From NCBI RefSeq assembly GCF_002479325.1, contig NZ_DLMO01000101.1, positions 1 to 64,000 on the forward strand: a stretch of 64,000 nucleotides of DNA, in the 5' to 3' direction. Each line of letters starts with the position of its first letter. Position 1 is the stretch's first letter. Positions 7,910 to 16,200 of this stretch are shown in pieces. The DNA is from Brevundimonas sp. UBA7534 (GTDB taxonomy: Bacteria; Pseudomonadota; Alphaproteobacteria; Caulobacterales; Caulobacteraceae). The translations under genes and the position numbers were made by a program. The notes under the pieces are model-generated. The model worked only from the letters and a program-made list of their open reading frames with translations, had not been told where the DNA came from and did no database searches.

Positions 7910-8736
7910 GCGCGGGCCGCATCACCGGCGCGGCCGTGACGGGGGGGATCGCCGGCAATCCGGTGGCCCATTCGCTGAGTCCGATCATCCACAACGCCTG
8001 GCTGGAGGCCGGCGGGATCGACGCCGCCTATCTGCCGTTCGCGCCGCGCGACGCGGCCGGTTTCGATGCCCTGGTCGCAGCCGGCCGGGCCGGACTGCTG
8101 GCCGGACTGAACGTCACGGCCCCCTTCAAGGAGCAGGCCTTCGCCCTGGCCGACGAGGCGACGGCGGCGGCGCGGCTGACGCGGTCGGCCAACATCCTGC
8201 GCTTCGTCGAAGGGCGGGTCCTGGCGGACAGCTCGGACGGGATCGGCCTGATGCGGGGCCTGGCCGAACAGGCGCCGGGTCTGGACCTGGCCGGCCGTGC
8301 GGTGGTGCTGCTGGGGGCGGGCGGCGCGGCGCGGGCCGGGGCGGGCGCCCTGGTCGAGGCGGGCGCCGAGGTCCGCATCGTCAATCGGTCGCGCGACCGG
8401 GCGGCGGCGCTGGCGGCCGACCTGGGACCGGCGGTGCGGGTCATGGCGGGCGAAGCGGCGGCCGAGGGCGCGGCCCTGGTCGTCAACGCCCTGAGCGTCC
8501 CGCCCGAGTTCGACCTGTCGCGGCTGCCGGCCGAGGCGGTGGTCATGGACATGACCTACAAGCCGCTGGACACCGCCTTCCTGAAGGCGGCGCGGGCGCG
8601 GGATCTGGCCACGGTGGACGGCCTGTCGATGCTGATCGGCCAGGCGGCGCCGTCGTTCGAGGCCATCTTCGGCCGGGCGCCGCCGCCCCTGGACCTGCGC
8701 GCCCTGCTGACGGCGCATCTGGAGGCGGGGGCGTGA
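7906..8736 (+). CDS. aroE: Shikimate dehydrogenase
   Basis: NADP-dependent reduction of 3-dehydroshikimate to shikimate in aromatic amino acid synthesis. The 276-residue product shows the substrate-binding motif HSLSPIIHN near residues 22-30, the catalytic Lys75 in NVTAPFKE, Asp111 in SSDGIG, the dinucleotide-binding GAGGAARA, the NADP-selecting NRSRDRA, and a late DMTYKPLDT. The start is a GTG overlapping the maf stop. The downstream coaE GTG overlaps its own stop. All hallmark residues are present, so it is probably active. Confidence 0.96.
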   Translation: MSAGRITGAAVTGGIAGNPVAHSLSPIIHNAWLEAGGIDAAYLPFAPRDAAGFDALVAAGRAGLLAGLNVTAPFKEQAFALADEATAAARLTRSANILRFVEGRVLADSSDGIGLMRGLAEQAPGLDLAGRAVVLLGAGGAARAGAGALVEAGAEVRIVNRSRDRAAALAADLGPAVRVMAGEAAAEGAALVVNALSVPPEFDLSRLPAEAVVMDMTYKPLDTAFLKAARARDLATVDGLSMLIGQAAPSFEAIFGRAPPPLDLRALLTAHLEAGA

Positions 8737-9383
8737 TCCTGCTGGGCCTGACCGGCTCCATCGGCATGGGCAAGTCGACGACGACGGCCATGTTCGCCGA
8801 ACTGGGCGCGGTGGTGTGGAACGCCGACGACGCCGTGCACCGCCTCTACGCCCGGGGCGGGGCCGCCGTCGGCCCGGTGGGCGAGGCCTTTCCCGGCTCG
8901 GTCGTGGACGGAGCGGTCGACCGCACCCGCCTGGCCGAGATCCTGGGCCAGGACGACCGGGCCTTTCGCCGGCTGGAGGTCATCGTCCACCCCTTGGTCG
9001 CCCAGGGGCGGATGGCGGACCTGGAGGCGGCGCGGGCGGCAGGCGTGAAGCTGGCGGTGTTGGACATTCCCTTGTTGTTCGAGACCGGCGGCGACCGGGC
9101 TGTGGACGCGGTGGTGGTCGTCACCGCCGATCCGGAGATCCAGGCCGAGCGGGTCCTGGCCCGGCCCGGCATGACCCGCGAACGGTTCGAGGCCATCCTG
9201 GCGCGCCAGACGCCCGATGCGGAGAAGCGCGCCCGCGCCGACTTCCTCATCGATACCGGCCGGGGGCTGGAGGCCGCGCGCGTGGAGGTCGAGGCCATCG
9301 TCGAAACCGTGCTGGATCCGGCGTGGATATCTGCCCGAGGCGGCCGGGGCGCCCTTTCGGAAGCGGGCGAAACGCCCCATTAA
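8733..9383 (+). CDS. coaE: Dephospho-CoA kinase
   Basis: Final step of CoA synthesis, phosphorylating the 3'-hydroxyl of dephospho-CoA. The 216-residue product has P-loop GSIGMGKS at residues 8-15, [11 protein letters not shown] (conserved Asp of the CoA domain), EVIVHPLV, and the lid and Walker-B-like [11 protein letters not shown]. The late [19 protein letters not shown] is also characteristic. The start is a GTG overlapping the aroE stop codon by four bases. The C-terminus is about 15 residues longer than in many family members and rich in Gly and Ala. Confidence 0.96.
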   Translation: MILLGLTGSIGMGKSTTTAMFAELGAVVWNADDAVHRLYARGGAAVGPVGEAFPGSVVDGAVDRTRLAEILGQDDRAFRRLEVIVHPLVAQGRMADLEAARAAGVKLAVLDIPLLFETGGDRAVDAVVVVTADPEIQAERVLARPGMTRERFEAILARQTPDAEKRARADFLIDTGRGLEAARVEVEAIVETVLDPAWISARGGRGALSEAGETPH

Positions 9384-9389
9384 GGGCCC

Positions 9390-10112
9390 ATGGCCCGCGA
9401 AATCGTCCTGGATACGGAAACCACCGGCTTCGACCCGAGGACGGGCGACCGGCTGATCGAGGTGGGCTGCATCGAACTGGTCGACCTGCTGCCGACCGGT
9501 CGAACCTTCCATCGCTTCGTAAACCCCGAACGGCTGATCCCGCCCGACGCCATCCGCGTTCACGGCATCACCGACGAGAAGGTCAGGGACGCGCCCAAGT
9601 TCCACGAGGTGGTCGACGACCTGATGGACTTCATCGGCGACGCCCAGATGATCGCCCACAACGCGGCTTTCGACCGGAACTTCATCGACTTCGAATACAA
9701 TCGCTGCGGCCGGGCGATCACCGGCGAGGCGCGCTGGATCGACACGCTGCAGTTGGCTCAGAAGCGGTTTCCGGGGATGCCGAACTCGCTGGACGCCCTG
9801 TGCAAGCGGTTCAAGATCTCGCTGGTCGAACGCACCCTGCACGGCGCCTTGATCGACGCCCGCCTGCTGGCCGAAGTCTATCTGGAGCTGAAGGGCGGCA
9901 AGGAGCGTGTGCTGGACCTGACCTCGGCGCGGCCCGGATCGGCCGGGGCGGCGGTCGTGGCCGCGACCCATGCCGCGCGTCCCCGTCCGCTGGCCCCGCG
10001 TTCCACCCCCGAGGAACGCGCGGCGCACCTGGCCTTTCTGAAGGCCAATCTGAAGGACCACAGCCTGTGGGCCGCCCAGGGCGTCATCCTGCCCCAGGAA
10101 GAGGCGGCCTAA
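9390..10112 (+). CDS. dnaQ: DNA polymerase III epsilon subunit (3'-5' proofreading exonuclease)
   Basis: Proofreading exonuclease of the replicative polymerase. The 240-residue DEDDh-family protein has Exo I LDTETTGFDP (Asp8, Glu10), Exo II AHNAAFDRNFIDFE and Exo III HGALIDARLLAEVY with the catalytic His and Asp. The C-terminal region beyond residue 180, which in E. coli contacts the polymerase alpha subunit, is present but divergent. It starts six bases after coaE, so it probably belongs to the same operon. Its position close to the origin matches Caulobacter. Confidence 0.96.
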   Translation: MAREIVLDTETTGFDPRTGDRLIEVGCIELVDLLPTGRTFHRFVNPERLIPPDAIRVHGITDEKVRDAPKFHEVVDDLMDFIGDAQMIAHNAAFDRNFIDFEYNRCGRAITGEARWIDTLQLAQKRFPGMPNSLDALCKRFKISLVERTLHGALIDARLLAEVYLELKGGKERVLDLTSARPGSAGAAVVAATHAARPRPLAPRSTPEERAAHLAFLKANLKDHSLWAAQGVILPQEEAA

Positions 10113-10123
10113 GGGACCTGATC

Positions 10124-10150
10124 CTCTCCCTCCCCAGTGAGGAGGGAGAG
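10124..10150. terminator. Hairpin between convergent dnaQ and secB
   Basis: CTCTCCCTCC (10124-10133) pairs perfectly with GGAGGGAGAG (10141-10150) around a seven-base loop. The stem is ten base pairs but lacks a U-run on either strand. It may work as a bidirectional or Rho-assisted end, and it resembles the palindromic repeats at 1422-1537. Confidence 0.5.
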
Positions 10151-10167
10151 TTCCTAGCTTGCCTGGC

Positions 10168-10695
10168 TTACGCCTGGCCGGTCTCGACCGGCTGCTGGGC
10201 GATCTGTTGCTGGCGCGCGACATAGATGGCGGCGAAGTCGATCGGGTCCAGCATGAAGGGCGGATAGAAGCCGCCGTCGGCCGTGGCGCGGCTGATGATC
10301 TCACGCGCATAGGGGAACAGGTAGCGCGGGCATTCGATCAGCAGCAACGGCTCGATGTCGCGCTCCTGAACGTTGGCCAGCTGGAACAGGCCGCCATAGA
10401 CCAGTTCGACGTGGAAGACCGGCTTGTCCTCGTGCGCGGCCTTGACCGACAGCTTCAGCTCCAGCTCGAACAGGCCGTCCGGACGGCCTTGGGCGGCCAT
10501 CTCGACGCCCAGGTCGATGCCGGGCTTGCCGTCGATGCGCAGCGATTCCGGGGCGCGCGGGTTCTCGAACGACAGGTCCTTGACGTACTGGGCCAGGATG
10601 CGGAAGCCGGGGCCCGCGGCCTGGCCTTGTTGCGGTTGCCCGTCCTGGGGCGCGGCGCCGATGGGGGTGTCGGCGGGCGGAGCGGCGTCGGTCAT
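10168..10695 (-). CDS. secB: Protein-export chaperone SecB
   Basis: Tetrameric cytosolic chaperone that keeps preproteins unfolded and delivers them to SecA. The 175-residue product has a variable Pro/Gln-rich N-terminus of about 30 residues, then the conserved core starting [15 protein letters not shown], with [14 protein letters not shown], the SecA-contacting acidic segment, [16 protein letters not shown] and [18 protein letters not shown]. The ATG at 10693-10695 is preferred over an upstream in-frame start because the extra 20 residues are Pro/Arg-rich and not conserved. It is divergent from the Tim44-like gene, as in many alphaproteobacteria. Confidence 0.96.
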   Translation of the reverse strand: MTDAAPPADTPIGAAPQDGQPQQGQAAGPGFRILAQYVKDLSFENPRAPESLRIDGKPGIDLGVEMAAQGRPDGLFELELKLSVKAAHEDKPVFHVELVYGGLFQLANVQERDIEPLLLIECPRYLFPYAREIISRATADGGFYPPFMLDPIDFAAIYVARQQQIAQQPVETGQA

Positions 10696-10873
10696 GAAAC
10701 GAAATCTTGGCAGGGGCGCCCGATTGGGCCGGGAATGAGGCGGGGCGGATACCACGCCGGGACGCTTGGCCGCAACGTCGGTCGACCGCGAAGGGGCGCG
10801 CTTCGCCTTGCTTCGCCCTATATCACCCCGTAATCGTCACGGGCGCCCGTCGCCCGCCTACAGGAATCCCGCC

Positions 10874-11518
10874 TTGAACTTTCCGGTCCAGTTCCAGATC
10901 GTGGTCTTCGCCGTCATTGCGGCCATCGTCCTGTTCCAGCTCTACAATGTGCTGGGCAAGCGCGTCGGCCGCCAGCCGCAGGAGGATGCGCGCGCCAATC
11001 CCCAGGTCGGGCCGACGCCCGAACCGGCCAAGCTGTCGCCTGTCGACGCCGCCGTCATGGCCTCGATCGCCGGCCTGAAGGCGCGCGATCCCGGCTTCGA
11101 CCCGACCCGTTTCGTCGAGGGCGCCCGCCAAGCCTATGAAACCATCGTCCAGGGGTACGCCGCGGGCGACCGAGCAGCGCTGAAACCGCTGCTGACGCCT
11201 ACGGTGATGAGCTCTTTCGAGGCCGGCATCGCCGCGCGCGAACAACGCGGCGAGACCGAGGCGGTGGAGTTCCTGTTCCCGCCACGCGCCGACCTGGAGG
11301 GCGCCACCGCCGAGGGCGACAAGGCCGTGGCCAAGGTCCGCTTCCTGGCCGAACTGCGCAGCCGCGTGACCAAGGCGGACGGCTCCAGCGCCGATTCCAC
11401 GACCGGGGAGCCTCTGGTGGAGGAGCGCCGCACGGCCGAACACTGGACCTTCGAGCGCAGCCTGGGCGCGTCGGACCCGAATTGGGTCCTGGCGCGGGTC
11501 GAGCCGGCCACGGCCTGA
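10874..11518 (+). CDS. Tim44/TimA-family membrane-associated protein
   Basis: A 214-residue protein with one N-terminal membrane segment (FQIVVFAVIAAIVLFQLYNVLG), a short Pro-rich linker, and a C-terminal Tim44-like domain of the NTF2-like fold: FVEGARQAYETIVQGYAAGDRAALKPLLTPTVMSSFEAGI, then strands ending in EHWTFERSLGASDPNWVLARVE. Alphaproteobacterial homologues (TimA) sit in the inner membrane next to secB, as here. I chose the TTG at 10874-10876, preceded by an AGGAAT ribosome-binding site; it yields LNFPVQFQIVV, the normal family N-terminus. The longer ATG version at 10766 runs through the promoter region shared with secB. Confidence 0.87.
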   Translation: MNFPVQFQIVVFAVIAAIVLFQLYNVLGKRVGRQPQEDARANPQVGPTPEPAKLSPVDAAVMASIAGLKARDPGFDPTRFVEGARQAYETIVQGYAAGDRAALKPLLTPTVMSSFEAGIAAREQRGETEAVEFLFPPRADLEGATAEGDKAVAKVRFLAELRSRVTKADGSSADSTTGEPLVEERRTAEHWTFERSLGASDPNWVLARVEPATA

Positions 11519-11522
11519 GCCG

Positions 11523-12656
11523 ATGACGGCCGCGACCGTCTCTCCGTCCTTCCGCCTTCCCCGCCCGGCGGTCGTCCTGGCCCTGGCCGGGCTGACCCTG
11601 GCGGCCTGCGTCACCCGGCCCGCCGCCGTTCCGACGCCGGGGACCTCGCCGGCGCCGACGTCGCCCGTCCGCCCTGGCCCATCGACGTCGCCGGCAGCGC
11701 CCCTGCCGGTCGGGGCCAGCCCCGCCTCTCTGCCCGGCTGGGGCGACGAAGATCATCTTGCGGCCTTTGAAGCCTATGTCGCCGGCTGCGGCGCGGCGCG
11801 CGACCCAGCCGGCCGTTCGGTCTGCGCCGAGGCCCGCCGCCTGGCCGAACGCCGGGTCAGCCCGTCGGACGCCCGGACCTTCTTCGAGACCCGCTTCTTC
11901 GTGTCGCCGGCCGAAACCTCGGACGGCCGGCCGGGCCTGCTGACGTCGTATTTCGCGCCTGAGTACGCCGCGCGTCACCGACCCGACGGGGAGTTCGACG
12001 CCCCCGTCCTGGCCGCCCCGGCCCGGCCGCGATCGGCCGGCAGCCGCACGAACATCGAGGCGCGCGCCCGACCGGAAGAGGCCTTGGCGTGGATGCGGGC
12101 CGAGGACCTGTTCTTCCTGCAGATCCAGGGCTCGGGCTATCTGACGTTCGAGGACGGGACCAAGGCGCGGGCCGCCTACGCCGCCGACAACGGGGAAACC
12201 TTCGTCGGCATCGCCCGGCCGATGGCCGAGCGCGGCCTTTTGCCCCGCAACGGCACCTCGGGCGACGCCATCCGCGCCTGGCTGGCCGATCATCGCGGCG
12301 CCGAGGCGCGGGCGGTGATGGCGCTGAACCCGCGCTACATCTTCTTTCGCCTGGACCCGGATGACGGCGGCGACCCGGCGGGGGCGGCGGGCGTGCCGCT
12401 GACGGCGCGGCGCGCCATCGCCGTCGATCCGGCCAACTGGCGCTACGGCGAACTGGCCTGGGTGGAGGCCGACGGCGGCAACCTGCGCGGGGCCAGCGCC
12501 AGCTATCGCGGCCTGGTGATGGCGTTGGACACCGGCTCGGCCATCAAGGGGCCGGTCAGGGCCGACCTCTACATGGGTCGGGGCGACGTCGCCGGCGTCG
12601 AGGCGGGCACGGTGCGCCACCCCTTGCGGATGTGGCGGCTGACGCCGAAAGGCTGA
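11523..12656 (+). CDS. mltA: Membrane-bound lytic murein transglycosylase A (MltA)
   Basis: Outer-membrane lipoprotein that cleaves peptidoglycan glycan strands, leaving 1,6-anhydro-MurNAc ends. The 377-residue product has a lipoprotein signal with lipobox LAAC (Cys29), a Pro/Thr/Ser-rich linker to about residue 65, and the MltA domain (FETRFFVSPAE, GLLTSYFAPEY, FFLQIQGSGYLTF, DNGETFVGIARPM, NPRYIFFR). The C-terminal 3D domain has the double-psi barrel with catalytic Asp in MALDTGSAIKGPVRADLYMG. It starts four bases after the Tim44-like gene, an arrangement common in this order, and is convergent with the stress-protein gene two bases downstream. Confidence 0.95.
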   Translation: MTAATVSPSFRLPRPAVVLALAGLTLAACVTRPAAVPTPGTSPAPTSPVRPGPSTSPAAPLPVGASPASLPGWGDEDHLAAFEAYVAGCGAARDPAGRSVCAEARRLAERRVSPSDARTFFETRFFVSPAETSDGRPGLLTSYFAPEYAARHRPDGEFDAPVLAAPARPRSAGSRTNIEARARPEEALAWMRAEDLFFLQIQGSGYLTFEDGTKARAAYAADNGETFVGIARPMAERGLLPRNGTSGDAIRAWLADHRGAEARAVMALNPRYIFFRLDPDDGGDPAGAAGVPLTARRAIAVDPANWRYGELAWVEADGGNLRGASASYRGLVMALDTGSAIKGPVRADLYMGRGDVAGVEAGTVRHPLRMWRLTPKG

Positions 12657-12658
12657 CC

Positions 12659-13126
12659 TTAGGCCAGGTCCTCGATCTCGGCTTCGGTCAGTTCGCCGGG
12701 GACGATGGTGACGGGCAGTTTGCGGCCGCCCAGCTGGGCGCCGTGCTTGATGATGGCCTGGACCAGGGGGCCCGGCCCGCGTGAACCGCTTCCGGCCGCC
12801 AGGACCAGGATCTTGATCTCCGGATCGTCCCCGACGACCTTCTTGATGGCGGCCGGCGCCTCGCCGAACTCGATCAGGAAGACGGGCGCCGCGCCGGAGC
12901 GGTCGGCCGCCTCTGCGGCAACGCGGTTCAGCAGGGCCTCCGCCTCCTCGCGCTGCTGACGCTCGATCTCCTCGCGCGCGCCGGACCAGTGGGCGTCGGT
13001 ATTGGGCGGGATGACGCGCAGCAGGACCACGCGCCCGCCGGTCGAGCGCGCCCGGCGGCTGGCGAAGCGCAGGGCGGCGTCGAACTCGGGACTGTCGTCG
13101 ACGACGACCAGGAATTTTCTCGGCAT
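12659..13126 (-). CDS. Universal stress protein (UspA-like)
   Basis: A 155-residue single-domain protein beginning MPRKFLVVVDDSPEFDAALRFASRRA, the classic UspA strand followed by an Asp that contacts nucleotide. Later GGRVVLLRVIPP and a C-terminal ILVLAAGSGSRGPGPL match the ATP-binding G-2X-G-9X-G(S/T)-type segment only loosely, so ATP binding is uncertain. The start at 13124-13126 has a good GGGAGG ribosome-binding site; a GTG at 13156 is possible but poorer. Targets are not known. It lies between MltA and the large GDH, transcribed as a separate minus-strand gene or behind the GDH gene. Confidence 0.85.
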   Translation of the reverse strand: MPRKFLVVVDDSPEFDAALRFASRRARSTGGRVVLLRVIPPNTDAHWSGAREEIERQQREEAEALLNRVAAEAADRSGAAPVFLIEFGEAPAAIKKVVGDDPEIKILVLAAGSGSRGPGPLVQAIIKHGAQLGGRKLPVTIVPGELTEAEIEDLA

Positions 13127-13212
13127 CGGGGCCTCCCCTGCCCTGCTCAAGTCCACAAGAACGAGCGGACGCGGGCGCCGTCAAGACGCCCGCGTCTTCG
13201 GCCGCGCCGTGG

Positions 13213-16200
13213 TCAGGCCGTCGCGATGGCGGCGCCGGCCAGGTCCCGGATGGTGGCGTTGGCGATGGTCAGCTTGGCGAAGGTCCAGCCCGAGCCGGAC
13301 TGTTCGATTTCGTCCACCGAGGCGCGCACGCCCTCAACCACCGAAAGCCGCGGTCCGATCCAGGCGTCGACCGCGGTCTCGGCCGTCTCCTCGCTGGCGC
13401 CGATCGTGTGGTCCGAGACCTTGGCCACCGCGCGGGTCAGGACGGCCTGTTCGTTCATCAGATCCTCGATCAGGCGGCGCACCGCCAGGCGATCGAAATG
13501 ATCGGCCGACGGGATGGAGCCCGCCGCCGCGCGCAGCCGGTCGAAGTCGAAGGCGGCGCCGACCTGGTGATACAGGCGCGCCATCGCCGCCACGGGCCAG
13601 TTCGTCTCGGCCGCCAGGTCGCCGATGTCGGCGGCGGCCACCAGCGGGCGCATGATGGAGATGGAGCGGGTCAGATCGGCCGGGGCGCCGTGGTCCGCGA
13701 AGCGACGCACCCGATCCTCCAGCCGGCCCTGCTCGAAGCGCGACAGCACCCCCGAACCCTCGGTCTGGAGGGCGTCGGCCACGGGCCGATAGCGGTCGAT
13801 CAGGGCCTGGACCGACTGACCCGCCTTGGCCCGGCGCGCCAGCCAGAAGGTCTGACGGCGAAGGACGACGGCGATCTCCTGGTAGAGGGCGGTCTGGGCC
13901 TCGGCGGAGATCTTCAGGTCGAGAGCAGAGACGGCGTCCCACGCCTCGTCCAGGCGGAACACGCGCCGCGCCGCCTCGAACGCGATGATCAGGGCGGTGG
14001 TGTCGCATTCCGCCGAACCGCGCAGCCGATCCGGGAAGGTCGGGCCGCACATGTTGACCACCTCGTTGGCCATGACGGTGGCGATGATCTCGCGCCGCAG
14101 CCGGTGGCTCTTCATTTCCGGCTCGAACCGGGCCAGCGGTTCGGGGAAGTAGCGGACCAGGATCTGTTCGAAGAAGGGATCCTCGGGCGCCGCGGAGGCG
14201 ACGATGTCGTCCGACAGCTCCAGCTTGGCGTAGGCGGTCAGCACCGCCAGTTCGGGCCGCGCCAGGGGAACGCCGGCCGTCATCATCTCCTTGACGCGGG
14301 CGTCGTTGGGAAGGCCCTCGACCTTGCGGTCCAGCTTTCCCTTGGCCGACAGGGCCTGCATGAAGCGCTGCTGGGAATCCAGCGCGTTGACCCCTTCGGC
14401 CTGCTGCAGCGTCAGGGCCAGCGTCTGATCGTAGTTGTGGGCCAGCACCTTGCGCCCGACCTCGTCGGTCATGGAGGCCAGCAGCGGCGCGCGGTCGTCG
14501 GCGGCCAGGACGCCGTTGGTCACGGCCGAGCCGACCAGGATCTTGATGTTGACCTCGTGGTCGGAGGTGTCGACGCCGGCGGAGTTGTCGATGGCGTCGG
14601 TGTTGATGCGCCCGCCGTTCTGGCCGAACAGGATGCGGCCTGCCTGGGTGAAGCCCAGGTTGGCCCCCTCGCCCACGACCTGAACCCGCAATTCGTCGGC
14701 GTTGATGCGGACGGCGTCGTTGGCCTTGTCGCCGACCTGGACGTCGGTTTCGGCGGGCGCCTTCACATAGGTGCCGATGCCGCCGAGGTAGAGCAGCTCC
14801 GCCGGCGCCTTGAGGATGGCGCGGATCAGGCTGATCGGATCCAGCACGTCGTCCTGGATGTCCAGCGCCGCCTTGATCTGGGGCGTCAGCTGGATGGACT
14901 TCGTCGCGCGCGAGAAGACGCCGCCGCCCTCGGAGATCAGGCTCTTGTCGTAGTCCTGCCAGGACGAGCGCGGCAGGTCGAACAGCCGCTTGCGCTCGGC
15001 CCAGCTGCTCGCCGGATCCGGGTTGGGGTCGATGAAGATGTCGCGGTGGTCGAAGGCGGCGACCAGCTGGGTGGCCTGTGACAGCAGGGCCCCGTTGCCG
15101 AAGACGTCGCCGGACATGTCGCCCACGCCGACCATGGTGAAAGGCTGGGTCTGGATGTCCTTGCCCATCTCGCGGAAGTGGCGCTTGACCGCCTCCCAGG
15201 CGCCGCGGGCGGTGATGCCCATCGCCTTGTGGTCGTAGCCGACCGAGCCGCCGGACGCGAAGGCGTCGCCCAGCCAGAAGCCGTAAGAGGCCGAGACGCC
15301 GTTGGCGATGTCCGAGAAGGTGGCCGTGCCCTTGTCGGCGGCGACGACCAGATAGGGATCGTCGTCCTCCCAGGCGATCACGTGCGGCGGGCGGACCACC
15401 GAACCGTCGGCGACGATGTTGTCGGTGAGGTCCAGCAGGCCGGACAGGAAGGTCTTGTAGGCGCGGATGGCCTCGGCCTGGATCGCCTCGCGGTCGCCGG
15501 TGCGCGGCAAGCATTTCGGATAGAAGCCGCCCTTGGAGCCGACCGGCACGATGACGGCGTTCTTGACCTGCTGGGCCTTGACCAGGCCCAGGACCTCGGT
15601 GCGGAAGTCGTCGCGGCGGTCGGACCAGCGCAGGCCCCCGCGCGCGACGGGGCCGAAGCGCAGGTGGACGCCCTCCACATGCGGCGCCCAGACGAAGATC
15701 TCGCGATAGGGCTTGGGCAAGGGCAGATCCTCAAGCTCGCGCGAGGCGATCTTGATGGAGATGTAGCTCTTGGGCTCGCCCTCGGCGTCGGTCTGGAAAT
15801 AGTTGGTGCGCTTGATCGCCCCGATCAGGGCGGCCAGGCGGCGCAGCGCCCGGTCGTGGTCCAGGCTCTTGACGTCCTGCAGCAGGGCGTTGATCCGGTC
15901 GTTCAGTTCGGCCACCGGGGCCTCACGCGGTTCGGCGGGCGCGTCGCCCTCGAACTTGGCGCGGAACAGGGCGACCAGGGCGCGCGAGATGTCGGGATAT
16001 TCCCGCAGCGCCTCTTCCTGCACCGCCTGGGACGGGTCCAGCCCCGTCTGCTGACGATAGCGGGCCAGGGTGCGGACCAGGGCGGCCTCACGCCAGGTCA
16101 CGCCCAGTTCGACCACCAGGCGGTTGAAGCCGTCGCTTTCGGTGCGGCCGGTCCAGACGGCGGCGAAGGCGGCCTCGAACGGCGCCTTGACGTCGGCGAA

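Noticed and set aside
13408..15081. Long plus-strand open frame of 557 codons opposite gdhZ
   Set aside because: High GC content gives long antisense frames. The minus-strand frame encodes a complete, recognisable glutamate dehydrogenase; the antisense product is Gly/Gln/His/Arg-rich with no domain.
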